A stretch of DNA of 64,000 nucleotides from Sepiola atlantica. Its lineage: Eukaryota; Mollusca; Cephalopoda; Sepiida; Sepiolidae. The position numbers and the translations under genes were made by a program. The DNA lies in contig OY744531.1 in assembly GCA_963556195.1 (NCBI GenBank), positions 110,069,622 to 110,133,621 on the forward strand, written 5' to 3'. This document shows positions 1 to 9,840 of the stretch, piece by piece; positions within the stretch are counted from its first letter, which is position 1; the number at the start of each line of letters is the position of its first letter. The notes under the pieces were generated by a model. It made no database searches and was not told the origin of the DNA. It was given only the letters and a program-made list of their open reading frames with translations.

Positions 1-376
1 GACGGATATTGCTTTGTTGGTGTCTGGATGAGGTAATATGTTGTATTAACGAATTATGATACAAATGAGACGGATATTGCTTTGTTGCTGTCGGGATGAG
101 GTAATATGTTGTATTAACGAATTATGATACAAATGAGACGGATATTGCTTTGTTGCTGTCGGGATGAGGTAATATGTTGTATTAACGAATTATGATACAA
201 ATCAGACGGATATTGCTTTGTTGCTGTCGGGATGAGGTAATATGTTGTATTAACGAATTATGATACAAATCAGACGGATATTGCTTTGTTGCTGTCGGGA
301 TGAGGTAATATGTTGTATTAACGAATTATGATACAAATCAGACGGATATTGCTTTGTCGCTGTCGGGATGAGGTAT
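1..376. repeat. 68-bp minisatellite, about 5.5 copies
   Basis: A unit beginning GACGGATATTGC recurs at 1, 69, 137, 205, 273 and 341, giving a period of 68 bp with only a few substitutions between copies. The array is cut by the window start and stops inside its sixth copy, directly beside a U2-SINE fragment. No coding function is visible. Confidence 0.97.
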
Positions 377-377
377 G

Positions 378-545
378 TTTCTGTTCTGTCCTAAGAGGTC
401 TACCCATCCAGGCTTTACATTCTCTCTGAGAAGGCGTTAGTTCATTGCTTATCGCATAAGGCGCATCTCACGGTGAATGCCGACGGGGCTGGTCGGGCAT
501 TTTTGTAGTGCGCTGGCTTCTCAAGTAAATAATATGCCCGTAGGT
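378..545 (+). mobile_element. U2-snRNA-headed SINE, 5'-truncated copy
   Basis: This segment matches the body of the SINE seen in full at 4769 and 18811: the 'cctaagaggtctaccc' block, the 'aatgccgacggggct' block and the 'aagtaaataata' tail occur in the same order. The U2-like head is missing and the body joins the 68-bp minisatellite directly, so the copy is truncated or was broken by the array expansion. Confidence 0.8.
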
Positions 546-1334
546 AAAACACTTAGAAGCATTTATTTTTCCTATAGTCGAGATTGATAATTTCAAGAGA
601 TGAACAAAAAACGTCTTTCTTCTATTCGCAGTATTTTCTTTTCAAGGCAATTTTTTTAGACTTTCGTAAAATTCTTTTCAAAATTCTGCCTGTAAATTCA
701 AATTCTTTACCTTTTAAGAAAAAAAGATTCTTTATCTTTAAGGAAAAAAGATTCTTTATCTTTGACAAAACGCCCGCCAGAGAAAAAGAAACCCCAATAG
801 AAAATGTTTGTGTTCGCCATCTCCTCCAGCCAAATTTATCACATGCCGAAACGAAATAAACTTTTGCTCGTTTATCAAGCGTGGCTTATTCAGTGCTATA
901 ACTTTATTACAATTATACGAACTTTTTTATGCTTTTCTTCCTTTGTTCGTTCAAAACTACTGTTTTTTGAACGGCGGAAGAGACTGTATTGAAAGCTTAA
1001 TAAACGAGTTTGCTATTGGAAAATACGTATACGCCTGTGTACTATTTGTTTTATTCAGACTTGAGTGCTATTCTCACAAAATGTAGACCAATGTAACCTA
1101 CGAGCTTCTTCGAGTGAATCTTGTCGAACTCGGGAATCTTTCTGTCGTACTCGGGAATCTCTATGGAATTGCGAACGGAAACCTTTACTTAATCCAAGGA
1201 GGTAGTTTGCTTTCGTTCAGTAAGCGATGGCCGGGTACAAGTCTTAAATAGTTCGTAATTGTATTCTTAGCATCGCCCGCACTGAGGATTGAACCTCTAA
1301 CCTCCAGAAGAATGTCACTTAGAACGTTGATTAA
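546..1334. other. AT-rich stretch, no gene recognised
   Basis: Only short open frames without domain similarity occur. On the minus strand near 1270-1300 'ggttcaatcctcag' resembles a pol III B box and might be a decayed tRNA-derived SINE head, but no A box or cloverleaf could be built. Confidence 0.5.
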
Positions 1335-1490
1335 ATAAAGGGTTACGTTCGAAATTCCGTAGAAATTCTTAAGGTCGACAGAAATATGCATCTGAAGAAA
1401 GTCCGAGGTTACATCGGCCTAAACGCTGTGAGAATAACATCCAAGATGAGAACAGTAGTCCAAATAATACAAATAATACGAATTATAAAT
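1335..1490 (+). repeat. Dispersed repeat, copy 1
   Basis: Shares with 2525-2630 the blocks 'catcggcc', 'gttgtgaaaataa' (here 'gctgtgagaataa'), a 'cagtagtccaaataat' type run and 'aatacaaat'. The copies are in direct orientation about 1.1 kb apart, and a LINE fossil lies between them. The element class is not recognised. Confidence 0.65.
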
Positions 1491-1689
1491 CCTCATCTAA
1501 AAAATTCCCCAAAACATTTAAGTTTATTCAAAAAGAAAAAACAATCAGTATTTATAGTACTACGTATACATTTTAATGGACTGCACATGTTTGAATTCAA
1601 AACTACAGATTCGGCTTTTTCCGTTGCTGAGTCAATAAACTTAGTTTAAATTTTAACGGACAACTATTATCATCTTGGTTCAATTTACT

Positions 1690-1880
1690 TGCTTCCCACA
1701 GAAGCAAGATGTGCCACAAAGCCAGTAGGTAGTGGAAAATTACCCCCCTCTTCCCCGATATTGGGAGCACGCTAATTCAGTACAAAACTAGGGGAGACCA
1801 GCTCCGTCGAGATTTCCAGGTAGAAGCGCCTTAGATAATCTGTAAAAAAACACCCCTCCTGAATAAGAAAAGGCCACCTC
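1690..1880 (-). mobile_element. Degenerate U2-SINE copy
   Basis: Read on the minus strand this retains the order of the U2-SINE body: a pyrimidine-rich middle, an 'aggcgc'-like block (here 'aaggcgcttct') and a tail with 'ggcacatcttgcttctgtggg' cut into similar pieces. It is strongly diverged and the U2 head cannot be identified, so the call rests on block order only. Confidence 0.45.
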
Positions 1881-1983
1881 TTAAAATCGAACAAAACCAT
1901 ACCTTATAGTATGATCTGCTCAATAACGAAGCCGTGTTCCTTTTTCAGAATAGTGATGAAGACATATCCTGAGCTGGTGTGAA

Positions 1984-2025
1984 GCCAGCCCAGCCCAGCC
2001 CAGCCCGGCCCGGCCCAGCCCAGTC
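1984..2025. repeat. (CCCAG)n microsatellite
   Basis: About eight imperfect tandem copies of CCCAG/CCCGG. GC-rich against an AT-rich background. Confidence 0.9.
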
Positions 2026-2224
2026 GACGAACCAGACATTGTGAATGCTGCAAACCATGACAGGATTTCGAACTTAACCCTTTATATAACTCATTTTTGT
2101 CGATTGTTCTACCCAGTCATGGATGACATAACGACAACAACGGTTCAGTTTGAAATTCCGTATAGATTCCCGAGTTTGACATTCAAGGCCCAAAGGCCAC
2201 TCGAGGATAAAAGTCATTGAATGT

Positions 2225-2480
2225 CAGGTGGACGGCAAGACAACACCGTGATGATTGGTAACAATGGTTTAAATCGGGCAGGACGGCTCAACAAGAATTT
2301 GTTTACATTGGACTTGAACACGACCATGCTTTAGTCAGCTGGGAAGCAGCTTAACGGTATTGTGTTCCACAGACGGGTAGTTGTAGGAAAACAGTTTAGC
2401 TACACAGATGGAGAAAGGGAATTTATTGACAGTGGTTGAAGTTAGATTAGTTTTTGTTGTGATAATATATATACTAGAAA
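2225..2480 (-). pseudogene. CR1/L2-like LINE, C-terminal end of ORF2 (fossil)
   Basis: Minus-strand translation of about 2290-2375 reads LWNTIPLSCFPAD, a stop, then SMVVFKSNVNKFLLS. This is the recognisable C-terminal signature of CR1/L2-type non-LTR reverse transcriptases (a LWNSLP...CFP motif followed by FK.NV). The same signature occurs in four other fossils of this window (22600, 42000, 59560, 63720). The upstream catalytic domains are absent, and an in-frame stop shows it is dead. It is a typical 5'-truncated insertion. Confidence 0.75.
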
Positions 2481-2524
2481 GATGTGCCTCGTTGGGTCAC
2501 TTATTAAGCTGGGTTTTTATTGTT

Positions 2525-2630
2525 TGATTCTGAAAAGGTCGAAGATTTCATCGGCCGAACCGTTGTGAAAATAATAGCCAGGATGTGTATAGTAGTTCGA
2601 ATGATCCAAATAATACAAATTATCTATCAT
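2525..2630 (+). repeat. Dispersed repeat, copy 2
   Basis: Direct-orientation partner of 1335-1490: 'catcggccgaaccgttgtga' followed by 'aataatag', 'gtagttcgaatgatccaa' and 'ataatacaaatt'. No open frame. Confidence 0.65.
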
Positions 2631-3285
2631 GTTTTAACTATTACGCAATCTTCTCGATGGTTTACCACTTTTTCTGCATTCCTCCACCATTCCTTCTAGA
2701 CATAGCTTGCTCACGCCAGCCGTTGCTCTTTGTTGTGTGTCCGTGTAGTCCTAACACTTTTCAGAAGACATAAGCGCAAGTTTCGTATTTACTGTAAATC
2801 ACTTATTCTAATGTGGTTTGTTAATTTCCCTCAACCTATTATTGTCATTACATTATTTTAAAAGGCCGTGCGGCACTAATAAAAGAGTTAGACTCGTGAC
2901 GGTGAAAACTATTGATGTTTGTTTTTTAACGTGCCGCCATCTTGGATGTTATCTTCGTAGTTGCTATCTGTATCTGGATAGAATGATGACAACGAAATAC
3001 GTAGAATATTCAGAATATCATTTTTCCAACTGAATTCAACAAATAATAATCAGTAGTTAGCGTCTTTTGAACGGGTAGTCGTGGAGATCGAAGCTCCAGT
3101 CAACCACTCGTTTTTATGATAATATGAGTATACTTTCATGTGTACTATATTATCACCTTCCACCCCCATTAAAAATGAGTCCGTCTGATCGTTAAAAAAT
3201 ATGAAATGCAACATTGATAAATATCTGATGTTTGTGGTTGCCAAAAGATATGTAACGTATGTCCAAATTAATTGTTCTAAAATCG
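2631..3285. other. No recognisable feature
   Basis: AT-rich sequence with short, unrelated open frames. No repeat partner was found within the window. Confidence 0.5.
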
Positions 3286-3305
3286 AATAAACCGTCATAA
3301 ATAGA

Positions 3306-3960
3306 ATGTTATTCTCCCTCGCAGACATTACCTCCTTTTTAAGGAAAGGGTGTTATTACCGATCGCATAAGGTGCCCCATACTGAGAAATGTAGCAACAA
3401 GTCCTGGGGGCATATACCAGAAAGAACAGTTGGAAATAATTTATACACCATCCACTATGACTATGCAATCCCTACAGCTACATATCTAGAAAACGGAGCT
3501 GTTAAACCTGACATCGTAATATGGGACAAAAGTGGAAAAGTAGCAACCCCAGTTGAAATCAGTGTCCCTAATGATGCAGGATTGAACAGAGCAGAAAGGG
3601 AAAAGATTACGAAATACCAGGGTCTTATGTACGACATGAAAAGAAACTGAAATCTTAGGAAAATCTCCATCATACCAGTAATTATAGGAGTAACAGGACT
3701 AATGAAGAAGAATTTCAAGAGCTATATGGCGAGTATACCCGGTGAACCGAGTGCAAGAGAAATACAAACAACTGCACTTAAAGGGACGGTTAGAATCTTA
3801 AAACGATCTCTAGGCTGGAGTGTCTGAAATAGTCGGTGAATGTCTTGCATCCGGTAGGATGCCCCATCTCCAGCAAAAACAGAAAGATAAGAAAAATAAC
3901 AAAAAAAGGGAGAGAGATAATTTCGGATCTGTTCTTGCTTATTCTTGTGCCTCACCGGAG
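3306..3960 (+). pseudogene. R2/NeSL-like LINE, restriction-like endonuclease end (fossil)
   Basis: An open frame at 3306-3650 contains KPDIVIWDKSGKVATPVEIS followed by EREKITKYQGL. This is the PD...(D/E) core of the restriction-enzyme-like endonuclease that follows the reverse transcriptase in R2/NeSL/CRE-type LINEs. The catalytic PD and the later acidic residue are present. After 3650 the similarity continues only through stops and frame changes to about 3960. The reverse transcriptase itself is absent, so this is a 5'-truncated dead copy. A second copy of the downstream part lies at 5655. Confidence 0.65.
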
Positions 3961-4440
3961 TGTCTCCTTCATGGGAGCCAGTTTATTCCATCTTTCGACC
4001 TTGTGCCACAGTTTTCTGAAGTGGGAGACAAGCAAATAATAATTAGTGTCTCGCGCAACTAGAATCTGTTTTTTTGCGAAATCCTCGGCAGCTCTACTCC
4101 AACAAAGATGATCTTTGACTTACTAAGAATTAGGTTTGTATCCGACAAAGAAATTAGTTTTTCAAAAGTGCATAAAAATTGCTGCGTTCTGTCAAGCTGC
4201 GTTTTATTACATGATATTTCCAAATGAAAGTATCGCGTCTGCGTTTTTCTTTAACATCATTGCGGTTCGTGCTTTTCTTTATTGATTAGGGCCACGTCTT
4301 GATATTGATCAATACAACGTTTTCTTATGATTGTTGATTCGGAAAGAGACTTTACTTGCAAATCGAATAAGCATCTTTCTTTTGAGACGAGACCGACAAG
4401 AGCGGAGGGCAACAAAAGTTGAGATCTACTAGTCTCTCCA
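3961..4440. other. No recognisable feature
   Basis: Unique-looking AT-rich sequence between a LINE fossil and a decayed SINE. No domain or repeat identified. Confidence 0.4.
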
Positions 4441-4441
4441 C

Positions 4442-4653
4442 TGCAGCAAGGTTTGGCACAAGGTCGGAATGCGGGGATATCAGCTCCATCGAGTACATCG
4501 AGTATTGGTCGGGGTCAAGAATAACCATGAACAACCCCGTCGGCATTTTCTAATTAAGGCGTTCCAGGCGATCGGCAATATACGAACTCTCCTCCCGAAG
4601 GAAGAGAGATATACCTGGGAGGGTGCACCTCCTAGATCGAGCCAACGTATTCC
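4442..4653 (-). mobile_element. Degenerate U2-SINE copy
   Basis: On the plus strand the blocks 'ggcacaaggtcgg', 'ccccgtcggcatttt', 'aggcgatcggcaata' and 'gggagggtgcacctcctag' appear in the order expected for the reverse complement of the U2-SINE body. It lies immediately upstream of a well-preserved copy in the opposite orientation (4769), so the two form a divergent pair. Confidence 0.65.
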
Positions 4654-4768
4654 TCCTTCCGGGTCATATGTTTCATGCCAGCTCCTTAGGTTGCCAGAAT
4701 GATGCTAATGTAAACCTCGGCTGATATGACAACTGGCGATAAGTGCACAATGCCGAGACACCTTTCTA

Positions 4769-5108
4769 CTCTTTTTTTGGCTAAGATCAAAGTGTAGTAT
4801 CTGTTCCGATGGATACTACACCCCATAGAATGGTAGTGTCTTGGCCTTCGGGGCTTGATTTACGCCTGTCTATGAGTCTGTCCTGTGCAGTTCTAGGAGG
4901 TCCACCCTCCCAGGCTTTGCCTCCCCTCTTTAGGGAGGAGTAAGTTTATTGCTTACTGTCTGAGGCGCCCCTACCGGGGAATGCCGACGGGGCTGCGCAG
5001 GCAATTTTTAAATGGCCAGAGTGCTCACCTCTCGAGCGCTGGCTTATCTAATCCCACTTTCCCGACCTTGTGTCACATCTTACCTTGTGGGAGGTAGATA
5101 AATAATAC
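4769..5108 (+). mobile_element. U2-snRNA-headed SINE, full-length copy
   Basis: The head 'ttggctaagatcaaagtg' plus 'tagtatctgttc' matches the first ~45 nt of U2 snRNA (universal 5' segment including the branch-point recognition region), then diverges completely from U2. A ~290-bp body follows with internal blocks 'gttctaggaggtccacc', 'cctaccggggaatgccgac' and 'cttgtgtcacatcttac', ending in 'gaggtagataaataata'. SINEs with snRNA-derived heads (the SINEU class) are established; assignment to that class is by structure. Eight or nine copies occur in this window, and this one with 18811 defines the consensus. Confidence 0.85.
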
Positions 5109-5214
5109 TACACTTCATATTTTCTGTATTCGGGCAGTGAAAAAGAAATTCTTTTAGACTGGGGCATTTTTTAATTTTTAATTTCATTCCAGAGTGCCCT
5201 TTTTGAAGAGCTAA

Positions 5215-5285
5215 ATTTTCCACACCTTACACCAGACTTTGTGTCTAACCTTGCTCCCGTGGGGAGAAAAATAAATAGGAACAAG
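5215..5285 (+). mobile_element. U2-SINE tail fragment
   Basis: 'acaccagactttgtgtctaa', 'ccttgctcccgtgggga' and a terminal 'aaataaatagg' parallel the last ~60 bp of the U2-SINE. It is probably a severely 5'-truncated copy. Confidence 0.45.
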
Positions 5286-5364
5286 TATGCGAGCGTTTGA
5301 CTTTAAAATAATTCGAAGCAACTAGCAATAATATGCCCCCTCTAGTCGCATATTTTTGCTAGTA

Positions 5365-5583
5365 TATATGATAAACGAACATATACTGCACTGCTCCCCA
5401 AAGAGGATGGAATGTCTAGAAAGATGGTATCATGACGAACGAACATATATTACACAACCTTCCGAAGGAAGGGCTAATATCTGGAGGGATGGTCTTATGA
5501 CAACATAACAGAGACTACAGTGTCCTTTTACATGCGGAGGTTATGCTTGGGAGGATGGTATGATAACAGAAAATATACTACAC

Positions 5584-5590
<7 letters not shown>
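5365..5590 (+). repeat. 60-65-bp minisatellite, array 1 (about 3.5 units)
   Basis: Units carry 'gggaggatggt', 'atgacgaacgaacatatat' and 'tacacaacc/tactacac'. The same unit family forms the array at 16045-16412. It ends directly in an (AAT)n tract. Confidence 0.8.

Positions 5591-5653
<63 letters not shown>
5588..5653. repeat. (AAT)n microsatellite
   Basis: About 22 perfect AAT triplets between a minisatellite and the 3' part of a LINE fossil. The Asn-run or Leu-run frames across it are not genes. Confidence 0.98.
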
Positions 5654-5654
<1 letters not shown>

Positions 5655-6190
5655 CTTGCTAAAGAACTGAAAATGATCTGGAGCATGAAGAAAATCAACA
5701 TAATACCATTAATCGTAGGAGCACTAGGAACAGTCCCCAAAAAACTGGAGAAAAGACTGTGAGAAATTGGAATCAAAGAGATCACTGAGACAATACACAG
5801 AACGGCAATGGTCAATGCAGCTGCAATATTAAGGAAAATCTTCGAATGCGGAAACCAACCCGCATAAGATACGAACGGAAACCAATCACATGAAAGCTAC
5901 AATAGGAAGAAAACAAAACCACAGGAAGAACACCACCGCACGAACCAATGGACACAAACTGCACATAATATCATAAGCTACCTCCCCCACCTAAAAAATG
6001 ATTGCGCCGGCCTCGGCTGACACCACACAAAATAGTCGTAGAGGGTCAAGGAGAATGGAAAGATCGAGGAGCGAGAGCAGTAACCAGACCTCCTCTGGAA
6101 GAGTGCGGAAAGTGCTGGGACCCTGAGGAGGCTTATTTCGAAAAGCGGTGGAGAGTACTGGAAATCTAGCGATACTTGCTGTCACTCATA
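5655..6190 (+). pseudogene. R2/NeSL-like LINE, extreme C-terminus plus 3' UTR (fossil)
   Basis: The frame from 5655 reads LAKELKMIW, then NIIPLIVGALGTVPKKLEK, a stop, and TAMVNAAAILRKIFEC. This is the conserved C-terminal tail that follows the restriction-like endonuclease in these LINEs (IVGALG..K.L motif, then the A.ILRK motif). The 3' part, about 6046-6190, matches the minus strand of 15197-15417 and so marks the shared 3' UTR. The coding part is interrupted by stops. Confidence 0.7.
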
Positions 6191-6263
6191 CTCCAGAGAA
6201 CACTACCGGTTGTTGTCGGTGATAAATCGCTGACGATGAGTTGTGTGATAATTTCTAGTGAGC

Positions 6264-6264
6264 A

Positions 6265-6300
<36 letters not shown>

Positions 6301-6301
6301 G
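6264..6301. repeat. (ATC)n microsatellite
   Basis: Twelve ATC triplets followed by unique sequence. Confidence 0.97.
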
Positions 6302-7227
6302 ATTACCTATTATCACCGGAGCTCCTAGGGCAATATCAAAAAGCGCAAACAACTCAAGGCAGAATCCTGGAAGGCATGTCATTTATTTGAAATAAAGAAG
6401 AACACATCTCACAGTTTGCATAGATTCTGTTCGATTAAATGGTAACAAATGCGTTTGATCTGAATATATGGCCACAGCTTTGTAAGATCTCAAAATGTGA
6501 AATAAAAACCCACCAATGCACGCATGCGCGGATCAAATTCACCGACTATTTTTAAATGTCATTTTTAGGTTTCGGTAGCGATATTTTTAATGCAATCATG
6601 ATTACGAGTCGATCTTTGCTGTTAGACAAGAAAGACATTGATTCCACAATAATTTGAATTTGTTATCAATTACATTTATTGTTGTGCGCTCGTCTATTTC
6701 CTATTTTATCGAATTCGATTTTTACCGATTGTTGCAGTTATCATTATGCATCGACAAAAATGTTTTTTGATTTGCTGTTCGTCGTTGTAATTACGAAATT
6801 ATTGTATTCGCTTTCATCAGACCCTCGTTTCCTGACTCGCTGTTCGGAACGGACGATATGAACTATCCAGATCTCGGGTCAAAGAATCGGGCAAGGGAGC
6901 GAGACGGGTTGAGCGTTTCCAAAATGATGGCATCATCCCAACGAATATGCTTTAAATGGATTGCTGATTGAATAAGTCGGGTCGTGGGTGGCGGAAGGTG
7001 ACAATCGATAAAACGTTCGACTGAAAGAAATTATTATCACTCATAAGTGATATTATGCGCGAAGGGGGCAACTTTGATCATTGGAGATGGTCCCACGACA
7101 GATGTTTATCTCAATTTTTTTCGGAAATGAAACGGACAAATCAATTTTCTCTGGAACAATGTCGGGTACATTTATTCCTCTGAGATCAGTAGATTAATAT
7201 AAAATAGATTCGCTGTTGTATAAAAGG

Positions 7228-7229
<2 letters not shown>
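6302..7229. other. No recognisable feature
   Basis: AT-rich DNA immediately upstream of the Penelope-like element. Small frames lack any motif. Confidence 0.5.
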
Positions 7230-7288
<59 letters not shown>

Positions 7289-7290
7289 AT

Positions 7291-7333
7291 CCACATACAG
7301 ACTGTTTCGCTGTTTCACAGCTCATCAGTGCGG
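7291..7333 (-). ncRNA. Hammerhead ribozyme motif, type I, complete by eye
   Basis: On the minus strand: helix I 5' arm CCGCA, core CUGAUGA, helix II GCUG/CAGC with loop UGAAA, core GAAA, helix III ACA/UGU with loop GUC, cleavage triplet GUA, and helix I 3' arm UGUGG (pairs with CCGCA, one G-U). Every invariant hammerhead residue is present. Helix III is very short, as reported for hammerheads of PLEs, where dimers are thought to cleave better. An identical motif lies at 10942. Confidence 0.85.
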
Positions 7334-7359
7334 CTAGAAATTAAATTTGAATTCCTATT

Positions 7360-7426
7360 TTGGTCTGAGGAAGTTGACTCTCTATTGAAGAGGGCAACTG
7401 AAACAAGTATGCACATATGTAACCAA
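7360..7426 (+). ncRNA. Hammerhead ribozyme motif, type I, in PLE repeat
   Basis: Helix I UUGGU (7360-7364) pairs perfectly with ACCAA (7422-7426). Core CUGAGGA (position 7 may be any base). Long helix II: AGUUG pairs with CAACU and ACUCU with AGAG plus wobble. Core GAAA at 7400-7403. Helix III 6 bp with one A-A mismatch and loop AUGCAC. Predicted cleavage follows GUA at 7421. The same architecture occurs at 11231, and in mutated form at 11136 (minus) and 57794 (minus). Confidence 0.85.
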
Positions 7427-7666
7427 TAGTGTTTGTATAAATAAAAATGTATACTAAAAACAGCTCTACTTTTATGTTCTATTTTTATATATTTATATAT
7501 ATATATATATATATATCATAAAATCTTATTCTCTAATAGCTTCTTATCTCGGACTGCTTGCCTTCGGAATACCCTCCCTGCTCTCTGTATCACCGACCGT
7601 ACCAACATGCAAATGTAATGTGAACAAACATCAGAAAGGACACCCCCCAACGATTTCGATATTACT

Positions 7667-9280
7667 ATGGGAGCTTCTGATTCTGCTCAGGTAACGGATC
7701 TAGTGGGTTTATTCCTCTTAGATGAAATGAAACATAGGTTTAAAAATATAAGAGGGGGCCTATATAGAGACGATGCCCTATTTGTATCGGATGAAAGACC
7801 TAGAAGATATAGCAAAACAATTGAAGAATTGCATGATTTTTTCAAAAATTTCGGCCTTTCCATAACTGTTGATCCTGAGAGAAAAACTTCTAACTTCCTT
7901 GATATCACCCTTAACCTCAATGACGGATCATATAGCCCTTTCCATAAACCCAATCTAACTCTTTTCTATGCACATAAACTATCTAACCACCCGAAAGCTA
8001 TAATTAATTCAATAGTACTGTCTTTTTCCAATAGAATATCTAAGCTTTCTGCATATAAAAACATTTTCAACCAAAACGCACAATTTTATAACAATGCATT
8101 GCTCAGCTCTGGATATTCTAAAAAAATAACTTATAACCAAAACAAAGAGAATGATAGAACTGTAAATATTATTACACACAATATGACAACTAGCAATAGG
8201 AGCCGAACTAAAAGAAATGTAAATAACCAAATACATCTAAGGCACTCTATCATACCTGATGAAAATCACCAACATATATATAGCCCTACACTTACTGCAC
8301 GTAAACGCCTTCGAAGGAAAAATAATATTTGGTTTAACCAACCTTTCAATAATAACGTTAAAACCAATATCCCGAAGGAATTCTTTAAAATATTGGAAAA
8401 CTCCTTTAAATACCCACATAAATATAGCTCCATACTTAATAAGAATTCAATTAAGGTTTCATACACTACTATGCCAAATATAGCTCAAACAATAATCTCA
8501 GCAAATAGCAAAAAAATAAAAAATATCCAATCTAATTTTAATTATTCCAATCCTATAAATACATGCAACTGCAGACGCACCAGTGTTTGCCCATTGGACA
8601 ATAGATGCACATATTCTGATATTGTATATGCTTGTACTGTAACTGAACAAAATAATTCTATAATGAATCCCAGAGACCACATAAATACAGCTCCTAATCA
8701 AATTCCACAATTGAGCACTACAACTAATTTGCACCATAACTCTAGACCTAGCAATTCTAATATCCATCCTCCACCTCAGCAAACCGATAATGAGTTCCCA
8801 ATGGAAGGTAACGATAACAATAATATACAATCAATCAACCAACCTAATCCACATCATGAAAATACAGTAAATAGAAATAGACCTGTGAATAGGAATATAA
8901 ATGGCGCGGGAATAATAGTAAATCCTAGGGTACACACATATATTGGGGCCACAGCAAATTTAATTAAATCCCACATCTCCATGCATAATTACCCCTTCAA
9001 TAACGATGTCGGTAACAACAAAACATCCCTGACCACTTTAGTTAAAAATTTAAGATCAAATAATATTCCACACAATATAAAATGGTCCATCCTAAAAAAA
9101 TTAAACTCCTACAGCTCAGGATCCAGATCTTGTGGTCTATGCAATTCTGAAGCCGTAATGATAGCTACTGCACCTAAACATTTAAATCTGATAAATTTTA
9201 GAAGTGAATTAGTCTCCAAATGTCGACATGGAAGGAAATTCAAATATGCAATATGGAAACCACCACCAGTCTTGCCGTAG
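7667..9280 (+). CDS. Penelope-like retroelement protein: RT end, zinc knuckle, GIY-YIG endonuclease (truncated)
   Basis: In PLEs this protein copies element RNA and nicks the target with a GIY-YIG nuclease. The 537-residue frame begins inside the reverse transcriptase; codons just upstream continue the similarity (NDFDIT before MGASDSAQV), so M1 is an internal methionine and not a true start. Visible in order: the catalytic motif LYRDD at residues 32-36; conserved downstream RT text (SNFLDITLNL, ~59-70); a basic, Asn-rich linker; a cysteine cluster CNC...C..CPLDNRC at ~300-314; the first GIY-YIG half (IVYACTV, ~319); the YIG half at 425-427; CGLCNSE (~490-500); and SKCRH near the end. Two oddities: about 100 Asn/Pro/His-rich residues separate the two halves of the GIY-YIG fold, which is normally compact, and the expected catalytic Arg after YIG appears to be His (IKSH). 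RT motifs upstream of the YRDD segment are missing. The frame is open throughout, yet the protein is very unlikely to work alone. Confidence 0.85.
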   Translation: MGASDSAQVTDLVGLFLLDEMKHRFKNIRGGLYRDDALFVSDERPRRYSKTIEELHDFFKNFGLSITVDPERKTSNFLDITLNLNDGSYSPFHKPNLTLFYAHKLSNHPKAIINSIVLSFSNRISKLSAYKNIFNQNAQFYNNALLSSGYSKKITYNQNKENDRTVNIITHNMTTSNRSRTKRNVNNQIHLRHSIIPDENHQHIYSPTLTARKRLRRKNNIWFNQPFNNNVKTNIPKEFFKILENSFKYPHKYSSILNKNSIKVSYTTMPNIAQTIISANSKKIKNIQSNFNYSNPINTCNCRRTSVCPLDNRCTYSDIVYACTVTEQNNSIMNPRDHINTAPNQIPQLSTTTNLHHNSRPSNSNIHPPPQQTDNEFPMEGNDNNNIQSINQPNPHHENTVNRNRPVNRNINGAGIIVNPRVHTYIGATANLIKSHISMHNYPFNNDVGNNKTSLTTLVKNLRSNNIPHNIKWSILKKLNSYSSGSRSCGLCNSEAVMIATAPKHLNLINFRSELVSKCRHGRKFKYAIWKPPPVLP

Positions 9281-9424
9281 CTGTTTGGGCGAGCAATGAA
9301 ACCGGGGGTGTCCAGTCTTCGAGATGGGTCCTTTTTAATCTTCTTTGCCTAAAGGATTTAGACTCTGAGGTTGTAAAAGTTTATACACCTAAATTTTCAG
9401 TTTCTAAATATCTTTACAATATTT

Positions 9425-9840
9425 TTACAACCTCTTAATTAGGAAAAATTAAACCATAAATATATTTACAACTTCTTAATTAGGAAAAATTAAACCCTAA
9501 TTTAGATTAAACTTCTTAGTTGGGCAAACCAAACCTTGACTTAAACTTCCTAATCTGATAAAATTAAATCTTAAATCAAACTATTAAATTATTAAGTTCT
9601 AATTATTTTGATAACTTCGTAATTAGGAAAATTAAATCTTAATTAGGAAAAATTAAACCTTAAGGCAAGTTAAACTTTTTGATTGGGGAAAGTTAAACCT
9701 TGAATTGGAATTCTTGGGTTGATAGGATTGAACTTTATTTAATAATTTCTAACCTGATAAAATTAAATCTTAAATTAAACTATGAAATTATTGGAATTTA
9801 ATGACTTCGTAATTTTTAATTTCATAAATATTCTAGATTA
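9425..9840. repeat. Degenerate tandem repeat, ~40-55-bp units
   Basis: Units contain 'acttcttaattaggaaa' and 'aattaaacc', with drift across about eight copies ('ttcctaatctgataaaa', 'ttctaacctgataaaa'). It lies just 3' of the PLE frame and may be part of its 3' region. Confidence 0.75.

Larger units (their letters stand above)
7230..7638 (+). repeat. PLE terminal repeat (left)
   Basis: Starts in a (TA)n tract (7230-7285), then holds a minus-strand hammerhead (7291-7333), a plus-strand hammerhead (7360-7426), a short TA tract (7493-7517) and a conserved ~100-bp end that is identical to 11415-11517 at almost every position. It lacks the ~250-bp inverted segment found in the right repeat. Confidence 0.8.

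Noticed and set aside
3461..3718. 85-codon hydrophobic minus frame
   Set aside because: Antisense shadow of the RLE-domain LINE fossil.
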